Of a stretch of 35,222 bases of DNA, positions 14,617 to 23,457 are shown piece by piece. The notes under the pieces are model-generated. The model was given only the letters and a program-made list of their open reading frames with translations, was not told the origin of the DNA and did no database searches. Source of the DNA: Clostridia bacterium (GTDB lineage Bacteria; Bacillota; Clostridia; Oscillospirales; CAG-272); contig JAFXFN010000023.1 in the NCBI GenBank assembly GCA_017520505.1, forward strand, positions 1-35,222, read 5' to 3'. Both the position numbers and the translations under genes were made by a program. Every line of letters begins with the position of its first letter. The first letter of the stretch is position 1.

Positions 14617-14651
14617 AATGAATGTAAGAAAACTAACAAACGGAGGTGTGT

Positions 14652-15071
14652 ATGCAATACAGTGATATTGTTTCCGAATTGGCTTCCCTGAGTAAAAACT
14701 ATGGAGAAAAACTGAAAAACGAGCTTGAAAGAGATGGGCTCAAAATACTATACTGCAGACTTCTGTCGGCACTCGCGGAAGAAGACGGCGGTACACAGCT
14801 CAGTCTTGTGGAGCGTACAGGTATAAAAGCACCTACAGTAAGCATTATGCTCCGTCAAATGGAAAAGCTCGGTCTTGTTTTGCGCAAGGTCGATGATTAC
14901 GACTTGCGTAAGACTCACGTTAACCTCACAGAAAAAGGCAGAGAAGCTGACAAAGCGGCAAAGGACAGGATCGTTCAGATGCAAAAGAATACGTTTGGTA
15001 ATATTTCAGAAGAAGACCTGAAAATCTTTTGTTCTGTCCTGTATACCATTTCGGACAATTTGAAATCATAA
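14652..15071 (+). CDS. MarR family transcriptional regulator
   Basis: A 139-residue winged-helix protein. The recognition region is about residues 43-75 (TQLSLVERTGIKAPTVSIMLRQMEKLGLV), followed by the wing with VDDYDLRKTHVNLTEKGRE (about 80-98), the conserved D-R..V.LT.KG pattern of MarR. The ends are helical for dimerisation. MarR proteins usually repress their own gene and a neighbouring efflux gene until a ligand releases them; the divergent MATE gene fits. I start at ATG 14652, 5 bases after GGAGG; a GTG at 14646 overlaps the ribosome site. Terminator follows directly. Confidence 0.9.
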   Translation: MQYSDIVSELASLSKNYGEKLKNELERDGLKILYCRLLSALAEEDGGTQLSLVERTGIKAPTVSIMLRQMEKLGLVLRKVDDYDLRKTHVNLTEKGREADKAAKDRIVQMQKNTFGNISEEDLKIFCSVLYTISDNLKS

Positions 15072-15075
15072 ACAA

Positions 15076-15120
15076 AATAATATATTCCCAAATTATTAAG
15101 AGGGAATATATTATTTTTTT
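15076..15120 (+). terminator. Rho-independent terminator of the marR-type gene
   Basis: Perfect 14-bp stem (AATAATATATTCCC 15076-15089 with its complement 15102-15115), 12-base loop and T-run. Confidence 0.85.
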
Positions 15121-15132
15121 ATTTTCTCGTTC

Positions 15133-15160
15133 TTGATTTTCAGCTCTTATGTGGTATAAT
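15133..15160 (+). promoter_or_regulatory. Promoter of the DUF4358 lipoprotein gene
   Basis: TTGATT (15133-15138), 16 bp, TATAAT (15155-15160), 60 bp before the ATG. Confidence 0.65.
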
Positions 15161-15220
15161 TTTTGTAAAATGTTAAAGTCTTCCTCATTGGAAGCACACG
15201 TATAAAGAAAGAGGTATTTT

Positions 15221-15883
15221 ATGTTCAAGAAAATTTTATCCGCACTTTTAGTATCCGCAACAGTTGTTTCTATGGTATCGTGCGCAGGCGAGTCAAAGGA
15301 TACAAGCGCCGACAGCAAAACTGCCGACACAGCACTCGGAACAACAGCGGAAACAACCGCTGAAACAAATGAAAACGACAGCACAGCTGACACAGAAGCT
15401 TCCGAAAACGTCCCCACAGCAGATCTTACAGCCGTAGCTTTACTTGATGCACTCAAGGCAGCAGGCGAAAATATGACACTTGCAAACGTTTACGACAGCA
15501 CGAATTCTCCTTTATCCGCCATCAACTTCGTTTCCTCCTTCGGCGGTGAGGTTGATTTTGACGAAAATTTTGAGCCTATCTATCCCGAAGTAATGAACAA
15601 AATTGCAGAATATGCATTTTTGATGCCTGTCGGCAAATCTCCCATTGAAATTGACGTTTTCAAGGTAAAGGATGCCGCTGACGTTGAAGAAGTAAAAGAC
15701 CTTTGCGAGGATCGTATTCAGAAGATAAAGGAATCTGACATCAAGGTTTATTCCCCCGACGTATGCGACCTTATCTTCCCCCTTATGACAGTTTATGCAA
15801 AGGGCAACTACGTTATGATGATAAGCGTTGAAAACCCCGATGCAGTCAAAGCGGCGGCAGACACAGCGCTTGCAGTTCAGTAA
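15221..15883 (+). CDS. DUF4358 domain lipoprotein
   Basis: A 220-residue lipoprotein. Signal peptide 1-20 with Cys21 (VSMVSC) for lipid attachment, then a Thr/Ala/Glu-rich low-complexity linker (about 24-66), then a domain at about 70-218 that I recognise as DUF4358: a Met-rich strand around YAFLMPVGKS, the EIDVFKVKDAADVEEVKDLCEDRIQ region (about 142-166) and a final YVMMISVENPDAV strand. Role unknown; DUF4358 lipoproteins are frequent in Clostridia. AGAGG site upstream, own promoter and terminator. Linker composition resembles the LRR lipoprotein at 384. Confidence 0.85.
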   Translation: MFKKILSALLVSATVVSMVSCAGESKDTSADSKTADTALGTTAETTAETNENDSTADTEASENVPTADLTAVALLDALKAAGENMTLANVYDSTNSPLSAINFVSSFGGEVDFDENFEPIYPEVMNKIAEYAFLMPVGKSPIEIDVFKVKDAADVEEVKDLCEDRIQKIKESDIKVYSPDVCDLIFPLMTVYAKGNYVMMISVENPDAVKAAADTALAVQ

Positions 15884-15912
15884 AATAAAATATTTCAAGC
15901 AGAATAAATGAG

Positions 15913-15961
15913 GTCGGCTTGTTTTAAGAAATCGTTTTCTGAAAACAAGCCGACTTTTTTT
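15913..15961 (+). terminator. Terminator between convergent lipoprotein genes
   Basis: Perfect 13-bp stem (GTCGGCTTGTTTT 15913-15925 with its complement 15942-15954) followed by TTTTTTT on the plus strand. On the minus strand the tract after the stem is poorer, so it mainly serves the DUF4358 gene. Confidence 0.85.
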
Positions 15962-15971
15962 GTTTTTATTT

Positions 15972-17816
15972 TTACCATCTCGGCGGGCGGTTGCCGCCGC
16001 CGGGGCGCATACCGCCTCCCATACCGCCGGGGCCGCCCATACCGCCGCCTGTGCCTGCGGTAGCTACGACGCTTGACTGTGTGAACGTCACCTCTGTGCC
16101 GTTTCCTGCCTTAGCCGTATATTCCGTACCCTTTTCGAGCTTGGGTGAGGAAACGAGCACGCACTCGAATTTTTTGGCAGGTGTGTGAGATATTACAGCT
16201 TCTCCGTTTTTGGATATTGTAAAGGTATCTCCGCCCTGCCCCTGCACGTACACAAGCACCGTGCACTGTGAAGACGACGAGCTTACGTTCTGCGCCATTC
16301 CCGACGAGCCTGCGGCAATAAGCAAACCGCCCGACACGGTGAATGACGAGGTGTAATCAAGCGGGCCGTTGCCGCCGTTTGTCGGGCCGTCAACGATGAC
16401 CGTGCCGTCGGTCATTGTAAAGCTTCCGTTTGAGTCAAGCCCGTCACCGTCGGCGTTTATATACAAATATCCGCCCGACACCGTGACCTTTGCATTTGAT
16501 GCTTCGTGCATACCGCCCCACGCCCCGGGACGTCCGCCCCCGCTTGCAGAATTATCGTTACCGCCTGCGCCGTTTATTCCGTCATCAGATGCCTTTACGT
16601 ACGTTTCGCCGCCGCTTACCGTTATCGTGACACCCTCAAGCCCCTCATAGGCTTTTTTGATATTCATTTTACCGCCCGAAATCGTGAGCGTTTCATCTGC
16701 GTGAACGCCATCATCACCCGATGAAGCTGTGATATTTCCGCCCGAAACCGTCACATCTTTGTTTGAATGAACGGCATCGTCTGCGCTGTCAATGGAAATC
16801 GTACCGCCGCTTATATTTACCGATGATGATGCTTTGAGCGCCTTTGCGCTTGCCTCGCTTGCACCACCGTAAGGATTGCCGGACCACGAATTTTCTGAGC
16901 CTGCACCTGTTTTTATGCGAAGCTCACCGCCGTTGATGCTCAGCACCGTTTCAGCCTGTATACCGTCCTCCGATGCGCTTACGTTAAGCGCACCGCCGTC
17001 AATAGTTATATAGCCCTTGTCAGCTTCATCGACGTTATTTGATTTTATTCCGTCACCGCCCGATGACACGTTGACCGTACCGCTTTTGATAAGTACGGAG
17101 TCCTTGCCTCTTATTCCGTCGTGCTTTGATGTTACAGTAACGGTCGCATCGTTTATTTCAAGGTCGTTTTTTGAGGTTATTCCGTTGTTGAAATTTGCCT
17201 TGACGACAAGCGTGCCTTTGCCGTTTATTTCAAGGTCGTCCTTTGAAAAAAGTGCGGCGTTAGGCTCGTTTTCCTCCGCTGTTTCATATTCGTACGCAGA
17301 ACCGTCGGAAAGGGTGTTGACCGTCCCCACGGCAAGCGTCAATGTCGCATCGTCACAGCTTTTTATATATACGGGAGCACTTTTTTCACAGTGTATCTTC
17401 ACACCGTTTAATATAAGCGTGACCTTGTCCTCTTTAGGCACGTCAACGATTATCTGCCCGTCGTCAAGCGTTCCCGAAAATGCGTACGTACCCGCCTTAT
17501 TGACGGTTGCCGTCTTGCCGTCTATATTTATTCCGTCGCCGTCATATTCTATTTTATCGCCGAGCAAGCGCACACCATCCTCCTTTGCCTCGGGGGCAGT
17601 GCCCTCGCTCTCGGCTTGAGTGAGAAATTCCGATATTATATCGTCAACATTGACAGTGTCAAATGCGTCTGTCGGGGGTGTATGTCCGCCGTCTGTAACA
17701 CTCATTTCATCCGTCACACCGTTTGTATGTGACGTATCCGCTGTGCTTTTGTCACCGCACGCACACAGCGAAAGTAACGTGCAAACAGAAAGTATTGCCG
17801 CTATCGTTTTTTTCAT
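15972..17816 (-). CDS. Cthe_2159-type beta-helix carbohydrate-binding lipoprotein
   Basis: A 614-residue lipoprotein: lipobox LCAC with Cys20, a Ser/Thr/Asp-rich linker to about 60, then a long right-handed parallel beta-helix made of repeated turns such as ISGGTISIDSADDAVHSNKD, VSGGNITASSGDDGVHADE, TVSGGYLYINADGDGLDSNG. The recurrent [ST]-[AS]-x-D-D-G-[IV] pattern is diagnostic of the Cthe_2159 domain (PF14262), whose founding member binds cellulose and acidic sugars and calcium. The C-terminus is Gly/Met/Pro-rich (GGMGGPGGMGGGMRPGG from about 590), as often seen. It likely sits on the cell surface, binding polysaccharide. GGAG site precedes ATG. No glycosidase is adjacent. Confidence 0.9.
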   Translation of the reverse strand: MKKTIAAILSVCTLLSLCACGDKSTADTSHTNGVTDEMSVTDGGHTPPTDAFDTVNVDDIISEFLTQAESEGTAPEAKEDGVRLLGDKIEYDGDGINIDGKTATVNKAGTYAFSGTLDDGQIIVDVPKEDKVTLILNGVKIHCEKSAPVYIKSCDDATLTLAVGTVNTLSDGSAYEYETAEENEPNAALFSKDDLEINGKGTLVVKANFNNGITSKNDLEINDATVTVTSKHDGIRGKDSVLIKSGTVNVSSGGDGIKSNNVDEADKGYITIDGGALNVSASEDGIQAETVLSINGGELRIKTGAGSENSWSGNPYGGASEASAKALKASSSVNISGGTISIDSADDAVHSNKDVTVSGGNITASSGDDGVHADETLTISGGKMNIKKAYEGLEGVTITVSGGETYVKASDDGINGAGGNDNSASGGGRPGAWGGMHEASNAKVTVSGGYLYINADGDGLDSNGSFTMTDGTVIVDGPTNGGNGPLDYTSSFTVSGGLLIAAGSSGMAQNVSSSSSQCTVLVYVQGQGGDTFTISKNGEAVISHTPAKKFECVLVSSPKLEKGTEYTAKAGNGTEVTFTQSSVVATAGTGGGMGGPGGMGGGMRPGGGNRPPRW

Positions 17817-17860
17817 ATTTTACTCCATATAATAATTAATTATTTTATTCCTTAAATTAT

Positions 17861-17990
17861 GATATTCGTTATCAAACGAATATCATTTCATGCTTGCGCA
17901 AGCGCAAGTATTTCGGGCGGCTTGCCGCATTTAATGCAGTTCACCGATGTGGACTGCATTTCATCTATATACCGCTTTGCGGTATATAGA
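17861..17990. repeat. Palindrome array with ATTTCA/ATTTAA linkers
   Basis: Five hairpins in series: GATATTCGTT/AAACGAATATC, GCTTGCGC/GCGCAAG, GCGGC/GCCGC, GCAGT/ACTGC and CTATATACCGC/GCGGTATATAG, joined by ATTTCAT, ATTTCGG, ATTTAAT, ATTTCAT. Order and linkers parallel the arrays at 4244 and 34975 while the palindromes differ. Gene-free stretch 17817-18069. Confidence 0.75.
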
Positions 17991-18069
17991 AAGGGCATAA
18001 CCGTTTTATCTGTAACGATTATACCCCTTGATTATGATGATTTTGTGAAAATCAAATGATTTTTATTGA

Positions 18070-19287
18070 TCAATTTGCGTTTTCCGCTGTTTTTGGCAGA
18101 TAGTTGATGATGATAGTATACGCATCAAACGATGCTTTCGGCTTTATCATTTTACATTCACACGTATAGTCGGGATAAAGCATCTCAAACTGTCTGAAAA
18201 CGTACGTTTCAACGTCGCTTTCGGTAACGTCGTACGTACAGTACAGCTCAATGGTGCGCCTTTTGTACTTAATAAGGTCGGAAAGCTTTTCTGAAATAAG
18301 CTTTTCTGTCATTCCCTGGTTTGCGCAAACGAGCTTATTTGCCGTATAATACGTTTCGCCGTCGGTGCATTTCGGAAGCTCGTCGCTCTTGTTTTTGTGT
18401 GTTGCACTTATCGCTTCGTCGGAAAGGTTCATATATGCGTGTGTGACAGCACCACGGAAGCTTTCATCGTCAAACTGCTTGTCGAGGTCGTCCTCGTAAA
18501 CGTCGGTATTATAATACTTATCATTTATAAGCGCTGTGCACCAGACAGAACGGGCGCCGCCGACCTCGCCGTAAACGAGATGGGAAATTATCCCTGCACG
18601 GTTCAAGATAAGCTTGAATGCCTTGTGGTAGCCCTCTGAATTAGCCTCACCCTCGACGAGTGCGCCGTAAACATTAGAGCAATTCGCACCGCTTTGCGAT
18701 TTTTCGCAAATGCTGATGATGTAATCGTGCAGAGCCGTCTGCTTGTCAAGGTCGTTTTCAAGCTCCGACACGAGCGACTGCGACTTTGAAATTGCCGCAG
18801 AAAGCCTTGTTTTTTTCAGCTTCAGCTCCTCCATAGTTTCCGTGTACGGAATCATAAGGCACGTATATTTTTCATCAATTATACTTTCGCCCGACACCTC
18901 TTTCGTTTCCTCCTCGGAAATTATCTCGGTGTATTTATATTCACCGAGGGAAAATCCGTCAGCATCGATATAAAAGTATTCGGGTAAGTCGTTTAAAATC
19001 GCATTTGATGCGGCTGTGATGTCGGGCATTTCTGCCACAAACGGTATTTGCTCCGTCGTGTATTCAAGGCTTTCAGCCGCCTTTACGACAGCATCGTATA
19101 TATACTGCTGTTTTTTCGTCAGTCTGTTATAATAGACCGCACCCGACCGCACGGACGGCTCACCCTCCAGCATTTCCGCCATATCGGAATAACTTCCCCC
19201 GTTTTGACCGAGGGAAGTTACGATAGCCGCTATAAGTATTACCGCAAACAGAAGGAACCCGCAAATACGGAATACGAGCTGTTTCAT
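18070..19287 (-). CDS. Membrane-anchored pseudo-transglutaminase-like protein
   Basis: A 405-residue protein with an N-terminal membrane anchor or uncleaved signal (about 6-27) and an extracytoplasmic remainder. Residues about 150-265 resemble the transglutaminase-like core found in clostridial surface proteins: a helical lead-in with DKQTALHDYI, then ANSEGYHKAFKLILNRAGI, then the strand SVWCTALINDKYYNTDVYEDD. In active members the first block starts CEGY and the second HAWN. Here Cys is Ser217 and His is Ser247; only Asp262 remains. It is therefore probably not an active thiol enzyme but a binding or scaffold domain. Its ATG overlaps the stop codon of the upstream gene by 1 base (TGATG), so translation is coupled. 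Last gene of a three-gene operon. Confidence 0.75.
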   Translation of the reverse strand: MKQLVFRICGFLLFAVILIAAIVTSLGQNGGSYSDMAEMLEGEPSVRSGAVYYNRLTKKQQYIYDAVVKAAESLEYTTEQIPFVAEMPDITAASNAILNDLPEYFYIDADGFSLGEYKYTEIISEEETKEVSGESIIDEKYTCLMIPYTETMEELKLKKTRLSAAISKSQSLVSELENDLDKQTALHDYIISICEKSQSGANCSNVYGALVEGEANSEGYHKAFKLILNRAGIISHLVYGEVGGARSVWCTALINDKYYNTDVYEDDLDKQFDDESFRGAVTHAYMNLSDEAISATHKNKSDELPKCTDGETYYTANKLVCANQGMTEKLISEKLSDLIKYKRRTIELYCTYDVTESDVETYVFRQFEMLYPDYTCECKMIKPKASFDAYTIIINYLPKTAENAN

Positions 19288-22200
19288 CAGTTTTTAATGA
19301 TTATTTCGGGAACTGCTGTCATACCTTCGGGCAAGAAGATATAATCATCTGTCCAGCTGTCGCCCTTGAGCAAGAACGTTTCGGGGCCGTATGCGCCGTG
19401 TCTTGCAGGCTTGGAGTGAAGCGGTCCGAACGTGTTACGGCGTGTAAGCACGTATTCAAGGCAGAGCGTGTTGTCGCCTGCGTTGAGCATATCTGTGATT
19501 TCCGCCTCGTACGGCTGCCAAGCGATAGCCTTGGGTTCAGCACCGTTTGCAGAAACCTTTACGAGTGCCGCTTCAAAGTCGGGCAAGCGTACGAATACAC
19601 GGTCGCCGGGGTTAAATGTGATATTCGTCTTGTACGTTACAGCACCTGAGTAGAAAGGAAGTCCCTGCTTTGCGATGTCGCCGTGGAACACGTGTGTTAC
19701 GGGCTTTATCACCGTCTTGTCGCTGTTGTGTACAGAAACGCCGAAGTCACCTACGATATAAACAGCCTCGATGTTGAGTGTTTCGTAGAAATCTGCTTCA
19801 AGGCGGATAGTATTCTTGCCGAGCTTCAGGCAGTCGCCGTTAAGCGTGAACTTGTGGAATGCCTCGTCGATCCATCTGCCCGTTTCGGGAGCCGTCATCT
19901 TTTCGCCGTTTATCGTAACCGTCCAGAGGTTGGGTGTTTCGCATACGAAATCGAATTTTTCGGGGATATATTCAGCGAAGAAGCTGTATTCAAGGGCAAC
20001 TCTGCCGTGCTTCTTCTGCTCCTGAAGACCTAAGAACCAGGGCTGGATCATTTCGCCGCCGCGATGCGCAAGGCCGTAGGTATCACGAACGAGCTGGTCA
20101 GCCTTGAGAACTTCAAGACCTTCAGCAAGCTTCTTGCCGTCAACCTCAAGGTCGGCAAAGTCGAGAACGAGTACGTTGTCCTCGGAAAGCTCAATGTCGA
20201 ATTCCTCACCGAGAGGATATGAAGCAACCTCTGTGAGCGTCTTTACGGGCTCAAGGTCGGACTTCTTGCATACTCTGTATACGTGTTCGCCTGCGGCATA
20301 GAAATCAGTCTTGAACGTTATCTTGCCGTTTTCGCTCGACTTAACGAGTGCCTTCGTGCCGTCAAGTGCGAACCATTCCTCACAGTCGCCGTCACGGTTT
20401 ATTTCAACCGTGCAGTTGTAGTAGGAAACGTTCTTGTTCATATTCATAAATACGACGTACGTATCGTCACCGTCCTGTCTACACTGACAGTAAACGTCTG
20501 TAAGCTCGTCGCCCATAGCGTTCTTGACGGATGCTGTGAAGCCGTTTGACTCCTTGATAGCCTTAACGAGAGCTGTGCCGTCAAAAGGAATTCTTTCGAT
20601 ATTTTCAAGCTTGTCGAATGCATCGGACTTCAGCGCATCGATGTAATCGGGCGCAAAGCCTGCAAGGATGACCTTACCGCCTGCATTTGCAAACTCACGG
20701 AGTATATTCAAAGTTGTGGAGCGCATCGTGTACATACCGCTGACAACGACGCTCTTGTACTTCATTTCACCGAACTTGATATAGGGTGTGCCGTCTTCAA
20801 TTACAACGGATGCAAGTCTGCTCATCATCTCCTCGTCGCCGTAGTCAAAGTCAAGCTTTGCGCCGGAGAGCCAATGGAACTGAGTGAAGTACATCTTTTC
20901 GATGCGTGCAACGTCCTTGTTGTTCGTGCCGAGCTTTATGCTCCAGCCGGGATGAATAAGTCCGAACGTGCTTTCAACGGGGTTGATAACGAGCGTGTCG
21001 CATATAGGCTTACCTGCGCCGAGAACAACGTGAAGTCTTGAGAAGAAGTCCTCAACGACAGGGTAATCCTTGTACCAAGCGGACTGATGGAGAATACTTG
21101 CAGGGTAGTCACGCTTTGCTTCGCCCTGCATTGAGTACCAGGAAAGGTGATGGCAACGCAGGTTGATGCCGAACAGAGCCTGCCAGCCGCCCGTCCACTT
21201 GTGGCTTTCAAAGTCCATCTGCCAGCCCGAACAGCCGTAAAGCTCGGAGAGCATTCTCGTTTTGCCCGTCTGACGTGCAACGGAGGAAAGCTGTTTTACT
21301 ATCCAATATCCTCTGTTACCCTCGGAAAGAACGTCAACGCCGGGAACTGCCATGTGCTCATAGAAACGCATGATAGAGCCTATCATACAAGCCTGAGTTG
21401 TGAACGTATCCTCGTGCAAAACGTGGCCCGTGAGCTGCATACCGTGGTCGTTACACCAGTCGTTTATCTGAACTGCAAAGGATTTCAAGAAAAGCTCCTC
21501 TGCCAAGTCCATATAGTGCCACTTGACCTGGCTCATCTTCTCGCCGTCACGCTGTAAAAAGAGGTCGGGAAGACGTTCTTTAAGGTCGTAGCCGTATTTT
21601 TCGGTAAACTTTTCAAAAAGCTTGGGTGTGTAGGGTGTTACCCACGAGGGCTTCTTGGAGCTTCCCGTGGAAAATCCGCACATTACGGCACCGCGGTGGG
21701 GCTCGTCTGTAAAGATACCGCAGATGGATGAGCCGATACGGCCGCCGCACTTTTCGGCATACTTTTCGTGTGTAAGGTCGATAAATCTGCGTATAGCCTC
21801 GGGATTCATCGTGTCAACGTATGTATAACCGTTGTAGAAGCTGCCCTTTGCCGCCTTTTCAACGCAGAAGGAAATTACCGTCTTGCCCTCATATTCGGAC
21901 TTGGGTGTGTCCTTCGTTATTATCTTATCGTTTGTAAAAGCAAATTCGCTCTTTTCGGGAAGCATATCGCAGGAAAATGCGATGATGTCCCCGTCGGAAA
22001 ACTCAAAATCACGTCCGTCTGTTGTTTCGCATCTCAAATAGCTTGCGGAATAATCGGGGTTCATAGTAACAAAACCGCCCGCAGTACCCGAGGGCCATCT
22101 GTCCTCGTCGTAAAGCCAGTTTTCGAGACCTAATTTTTCGCCCTTGTCAGCTACCGCATTTACAAGCTCAAACCATTCCTCGCCGAGATATTCGGTAACA

Positions 22201-22364
22201 AGACCTGTTCTTGAGTGCATAAAGTAACCGCCGAAGCCCATTTCTTTGAGTACGTCTACCTGGCGAAGAAGCTCTTCCTTTTCGAGCTTTCCGTTCCACG
22301 ACCAGAACGGCTTGCCTCTGTAATAGACGCCGGGTGATTTAAAATCATCATAAATTTTCGACAT
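19287..22364 (-). CDS. Large putative glycoside hydrolase (GH106-like TIM barrel)
   Basis: A 1025-residue protein with no signal peptide, so cytoplasmic. The N-terminal part, about 10-480, looks like a TIM barrel: PFWSWNGKLEKEEL (19-32), GYFMHSRTGL (46-55), WLYDEDRWPSG (83-93), then FTDEP (218-222) and SELYG (373-377), which supply the acidic residues E221 and E374 as candidate catalytic pair. The C-terminal half has beta-sandwich features (about 790-920) like the galactose-binding modules of GH2 and GH106 enzymes. It resembles unnamed relatives of GH106 alpha-L-rhamnosidases; substrate is not known. GAGG site upstream; 33 bp separate it from the DUF1934 gene and it overlaps the next gene by 1 base. 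Confidence 0.8.
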   Translation of the reverse strand: MSKIYDDFKSPGVYYRGKPFWSWNGKLEKEELLRQVDVLKEMGFGGYFMHSRTGLVTEYLGEEWFELVNAVADKGEKLGLENWLYDEDRWPSGTAGGFVTMNPDYSASYLRCETTDGRDFEFSDGDIIAFSCDMLPEKSEFAFTNDKIITKDTPKSEYEGKTVISFCVEKAAKGSFYNGYTYVDTMNPEAIRRFIDLTHEKYAEKCGGRIGSSICGIFTDEPHRGAVMCGFSTGSSKKPSWVTPYTPKLFEKFTEKYGYDLKERLPDLFLQRDGEKMSQVKWHYMDLAEELFLKSFAVQINDWCNDHGMQLTGHVLHEDTFTTQACMIGSIMRFYEHMAVPGVDVLSEGNRGYWIVKQLSSVARQTGKTRMLSELYGCSGWQMDFESHKWTGGWQALFGINLRCHHLSWYSMQGEAKRDYPASILHQSAWYKDYPVVEDFFSRLHVVLGAGKPICDTLVINPVESTFGLIHPGWSIKLGTNNKDVARIEKMYFTQFHWLSGAKLDFDYGDEEMMSRLASVVIEDGTPYIKFGEMKYKSVVVSGMYTMRSTTLNILREFANAGGKVILAGFAPDYIDALKSDAFDKLENIERIPFDGTALVKAIKESNGFTASVKNAMGDELTDVYCQCRQDGDDTYVVFMNMNKNVSYYNCTVEINRDGDCEEWFALDGTKALVKSSENGKITFKTDFYAAGEHVYRVCKKSDLEPVKTLTEVASYPLGEEFDIELSEDNVLVLDFADLEVDGKKLAEGLEVLKADQLVRDTYGLAHRGGEMIQPWFLGLQEQKKHGRVALEYSFFAEYIPEKFDFVCETPNLWTVTINGEKMTAPETGRWIDEAFHKFTLNGDCLKLGKNTIRLEADFYETLNIEAVYIVGDFGVSVHNSDKTVIKPVTHVFHGDIAKQGLPFYSGAVTYKTNITFNPGDRVFVRLPDFEAALVKVSANGAEPKAIAWQPYEAEITDMLNAGDNTLCLEYVLTRRNTFGPLHSKPARHGAYGPETFLLKGDSWTDDYIFLPEGMTAVPEIIIKN

Positions 22365-22397
22365 TTCACATTACCTCTTAATTTATTTTCTGTTGTT

Positions 22398-22856
22398 TTA
22401 TACTGTTACTGTGACGGTAAGATACGTTCTTTCCATACATACACCGTGTATTTCCACGGTATAATCTATGATTATTTTACCGCCGTTTATATCAAGGGTG
22501 TTTTCAACGCTTTTCGTCGTAATGCACATTTCAAGTGGGAACACACCCGTTTCATACGTTGACATACAGCGTGAATTTTCCTTAAATATCATTGATGTTG
22601 AAGCAGAGCCGCTTCTTGTCATCGTGACGGTGTCGGGCTCGTCGGTGGTAAATTCAAGCACCGTGTGCGCACCGTCCATTCCCGTAAGCTCCGTTTCGTC
22701 ATAGCTTATAATAAGCTTACCGTCCTCAAGGGATAAAACACCCTCTGTCGATATTTCTATCTTTTCTTCCTTTTCGTCCTCATTCTGCGGAGCGAAAAAG
22801 TCACCGTCAAGCTTGAATTGCTTTGATACGATGTAGATTGATGCTTTTTTCTTCAT
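22398..22856 (-). CDS. DUF1934 (YwiB-like) beta-barrel protein
   Basis: A 152-residue protein with the features of DUF1934: alternating beta strands, the central ISYDETELTGMDGAHTVLEF stretch (about 50-69), TMTRSGSASTSMIFKE (about 77-92), a STYETGVFPLEM segment (99-110) and a final strand series. This family has a calycin-like barrel; B. subtilis YwiB is the best-known name but its function is not established. It has no signal peptide. GAAGG site upstream. First gene of the operon with the glycoside hydrolase and pseudo-transglutaminase, driven by the promoter at 22888-22916. Confidence 0.82.
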   Translation of the reverse strand: MKKKASIYIVSKQFKLDGDFFAPQNEDEKEEKIEISTEGVLSLEDGKLIISYDETELTGMDGAHTVLEFTTDEPDTVTMTRSGSASTSMIFKENSRCMSTYETGVFPLEMCITTKSVENTLDINGGKIIIDYTVEIHGVCMERTYLTVTVTV

Positions 22857-22887
22857 ATTCTACCTTCAATATTATAATTCCATTGCA

Positions 22888-22916
22888 ATTATATCATAGT
22901 TTTTTTGATTTGTCAC
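22888..22916 (-). promoter_or_regulatory. Promoter of the DUF1934-glycosidase operon
   Basis: Minus strand: GTGACA (22916-22911), 17-bp spacer, TATAAT (22893-22888), 31 bp before the ATG. Confidence 0.65.
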
Positions 22917-22998
22917 CATATAATTTAAAAAAGATGAGGGATTTTTGTGTATTTTTTGAGGATAATAATTAAAACAAATTCAAAATTCGGGAGAGCTT

Positions 22999-23457
22999 AT
23001 GCGTTTTATTATAATAATATCCGTTACCGTTTTATTACTGAATGTTTCAGTTTCGGCTTTTTCTGCCGAAAAATACGAGGGGGACGAGGTCGTGGAAATA
23101 CAAAGGGCTTTGCGCACTCTCGGTTATTATTCGGGATTTTGCGACGGTATATACTCACGTGACGTCGAGCGTGCCGTTTTGAAATGGCAAAAAAGCAGGG
23201 GAATTCCCGAAACGGGTGTATGTACCTCCTATGAGCTTTCGCTTTTGGAAATCGAAGAAAAAACTCCGCTTGAAGACGAGGAAGAAATACTGTCGCTTGC
23301 TTCGTATTTATACGAAAATGCAAAAGACACGCCGAGAATATACAAAGAAAAGCTCTGCTTTGAGGTTTTAAGACTGCAAAAAAACGCAAACGCCGTAAAG
23401 CCGTTTACGTTTGATAAGGAGTGCTTACGCTGTGCATTCGAGGGGTATTATGGCTGA
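22999..23457 (+). CDS. Secreted peptidoglycan-binding protein with degenerate SleB-like tail
   Basis: A 152-residue exported protein: signal peptide 1-23, then a peptidoglycan-binding (PG_binding_1) domain at about 28-83 with VVEIQRALRTLGYYSGFCDGIY and AVLKWQKSRGIPETG. The tail (about 93-145) looks like a shrunken cell-wall hydrolase (Hydrolase_2/SleB) domain: ILSLASYLYENAKDTPRIYKE parallels the LARVVYAEARGEPYEG region of SleB, but N107 sits where the catalytic Glu should be and the domain ends early. SleB cuts spore cortex on germination. This could be an inactive relative or a regulator; the tail assignment is inference. CGGGAG site precedes ATG. It is divergent from the DUF1934 operon. Confidence 0.75.
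   Translation: MRFIIIISVTVLLLNVSVSAFSAEKYEGDEVVEIQRALRTLGYYSGFCDGIYSRDVERAVLKWQKSRGIPETGVCTSYELSLLEIEEKTPLEDEEEILSLASYLYENAKDTPRIYKEKLCFEVLRLQKNANAVKPFTFDKECLRCAFEGYYG

Noticed and set aside
17859..18059. 66-codon plus-strand reading frame
   Set aside because: It is the translation of a palindrome array, without ribosome site or homology.
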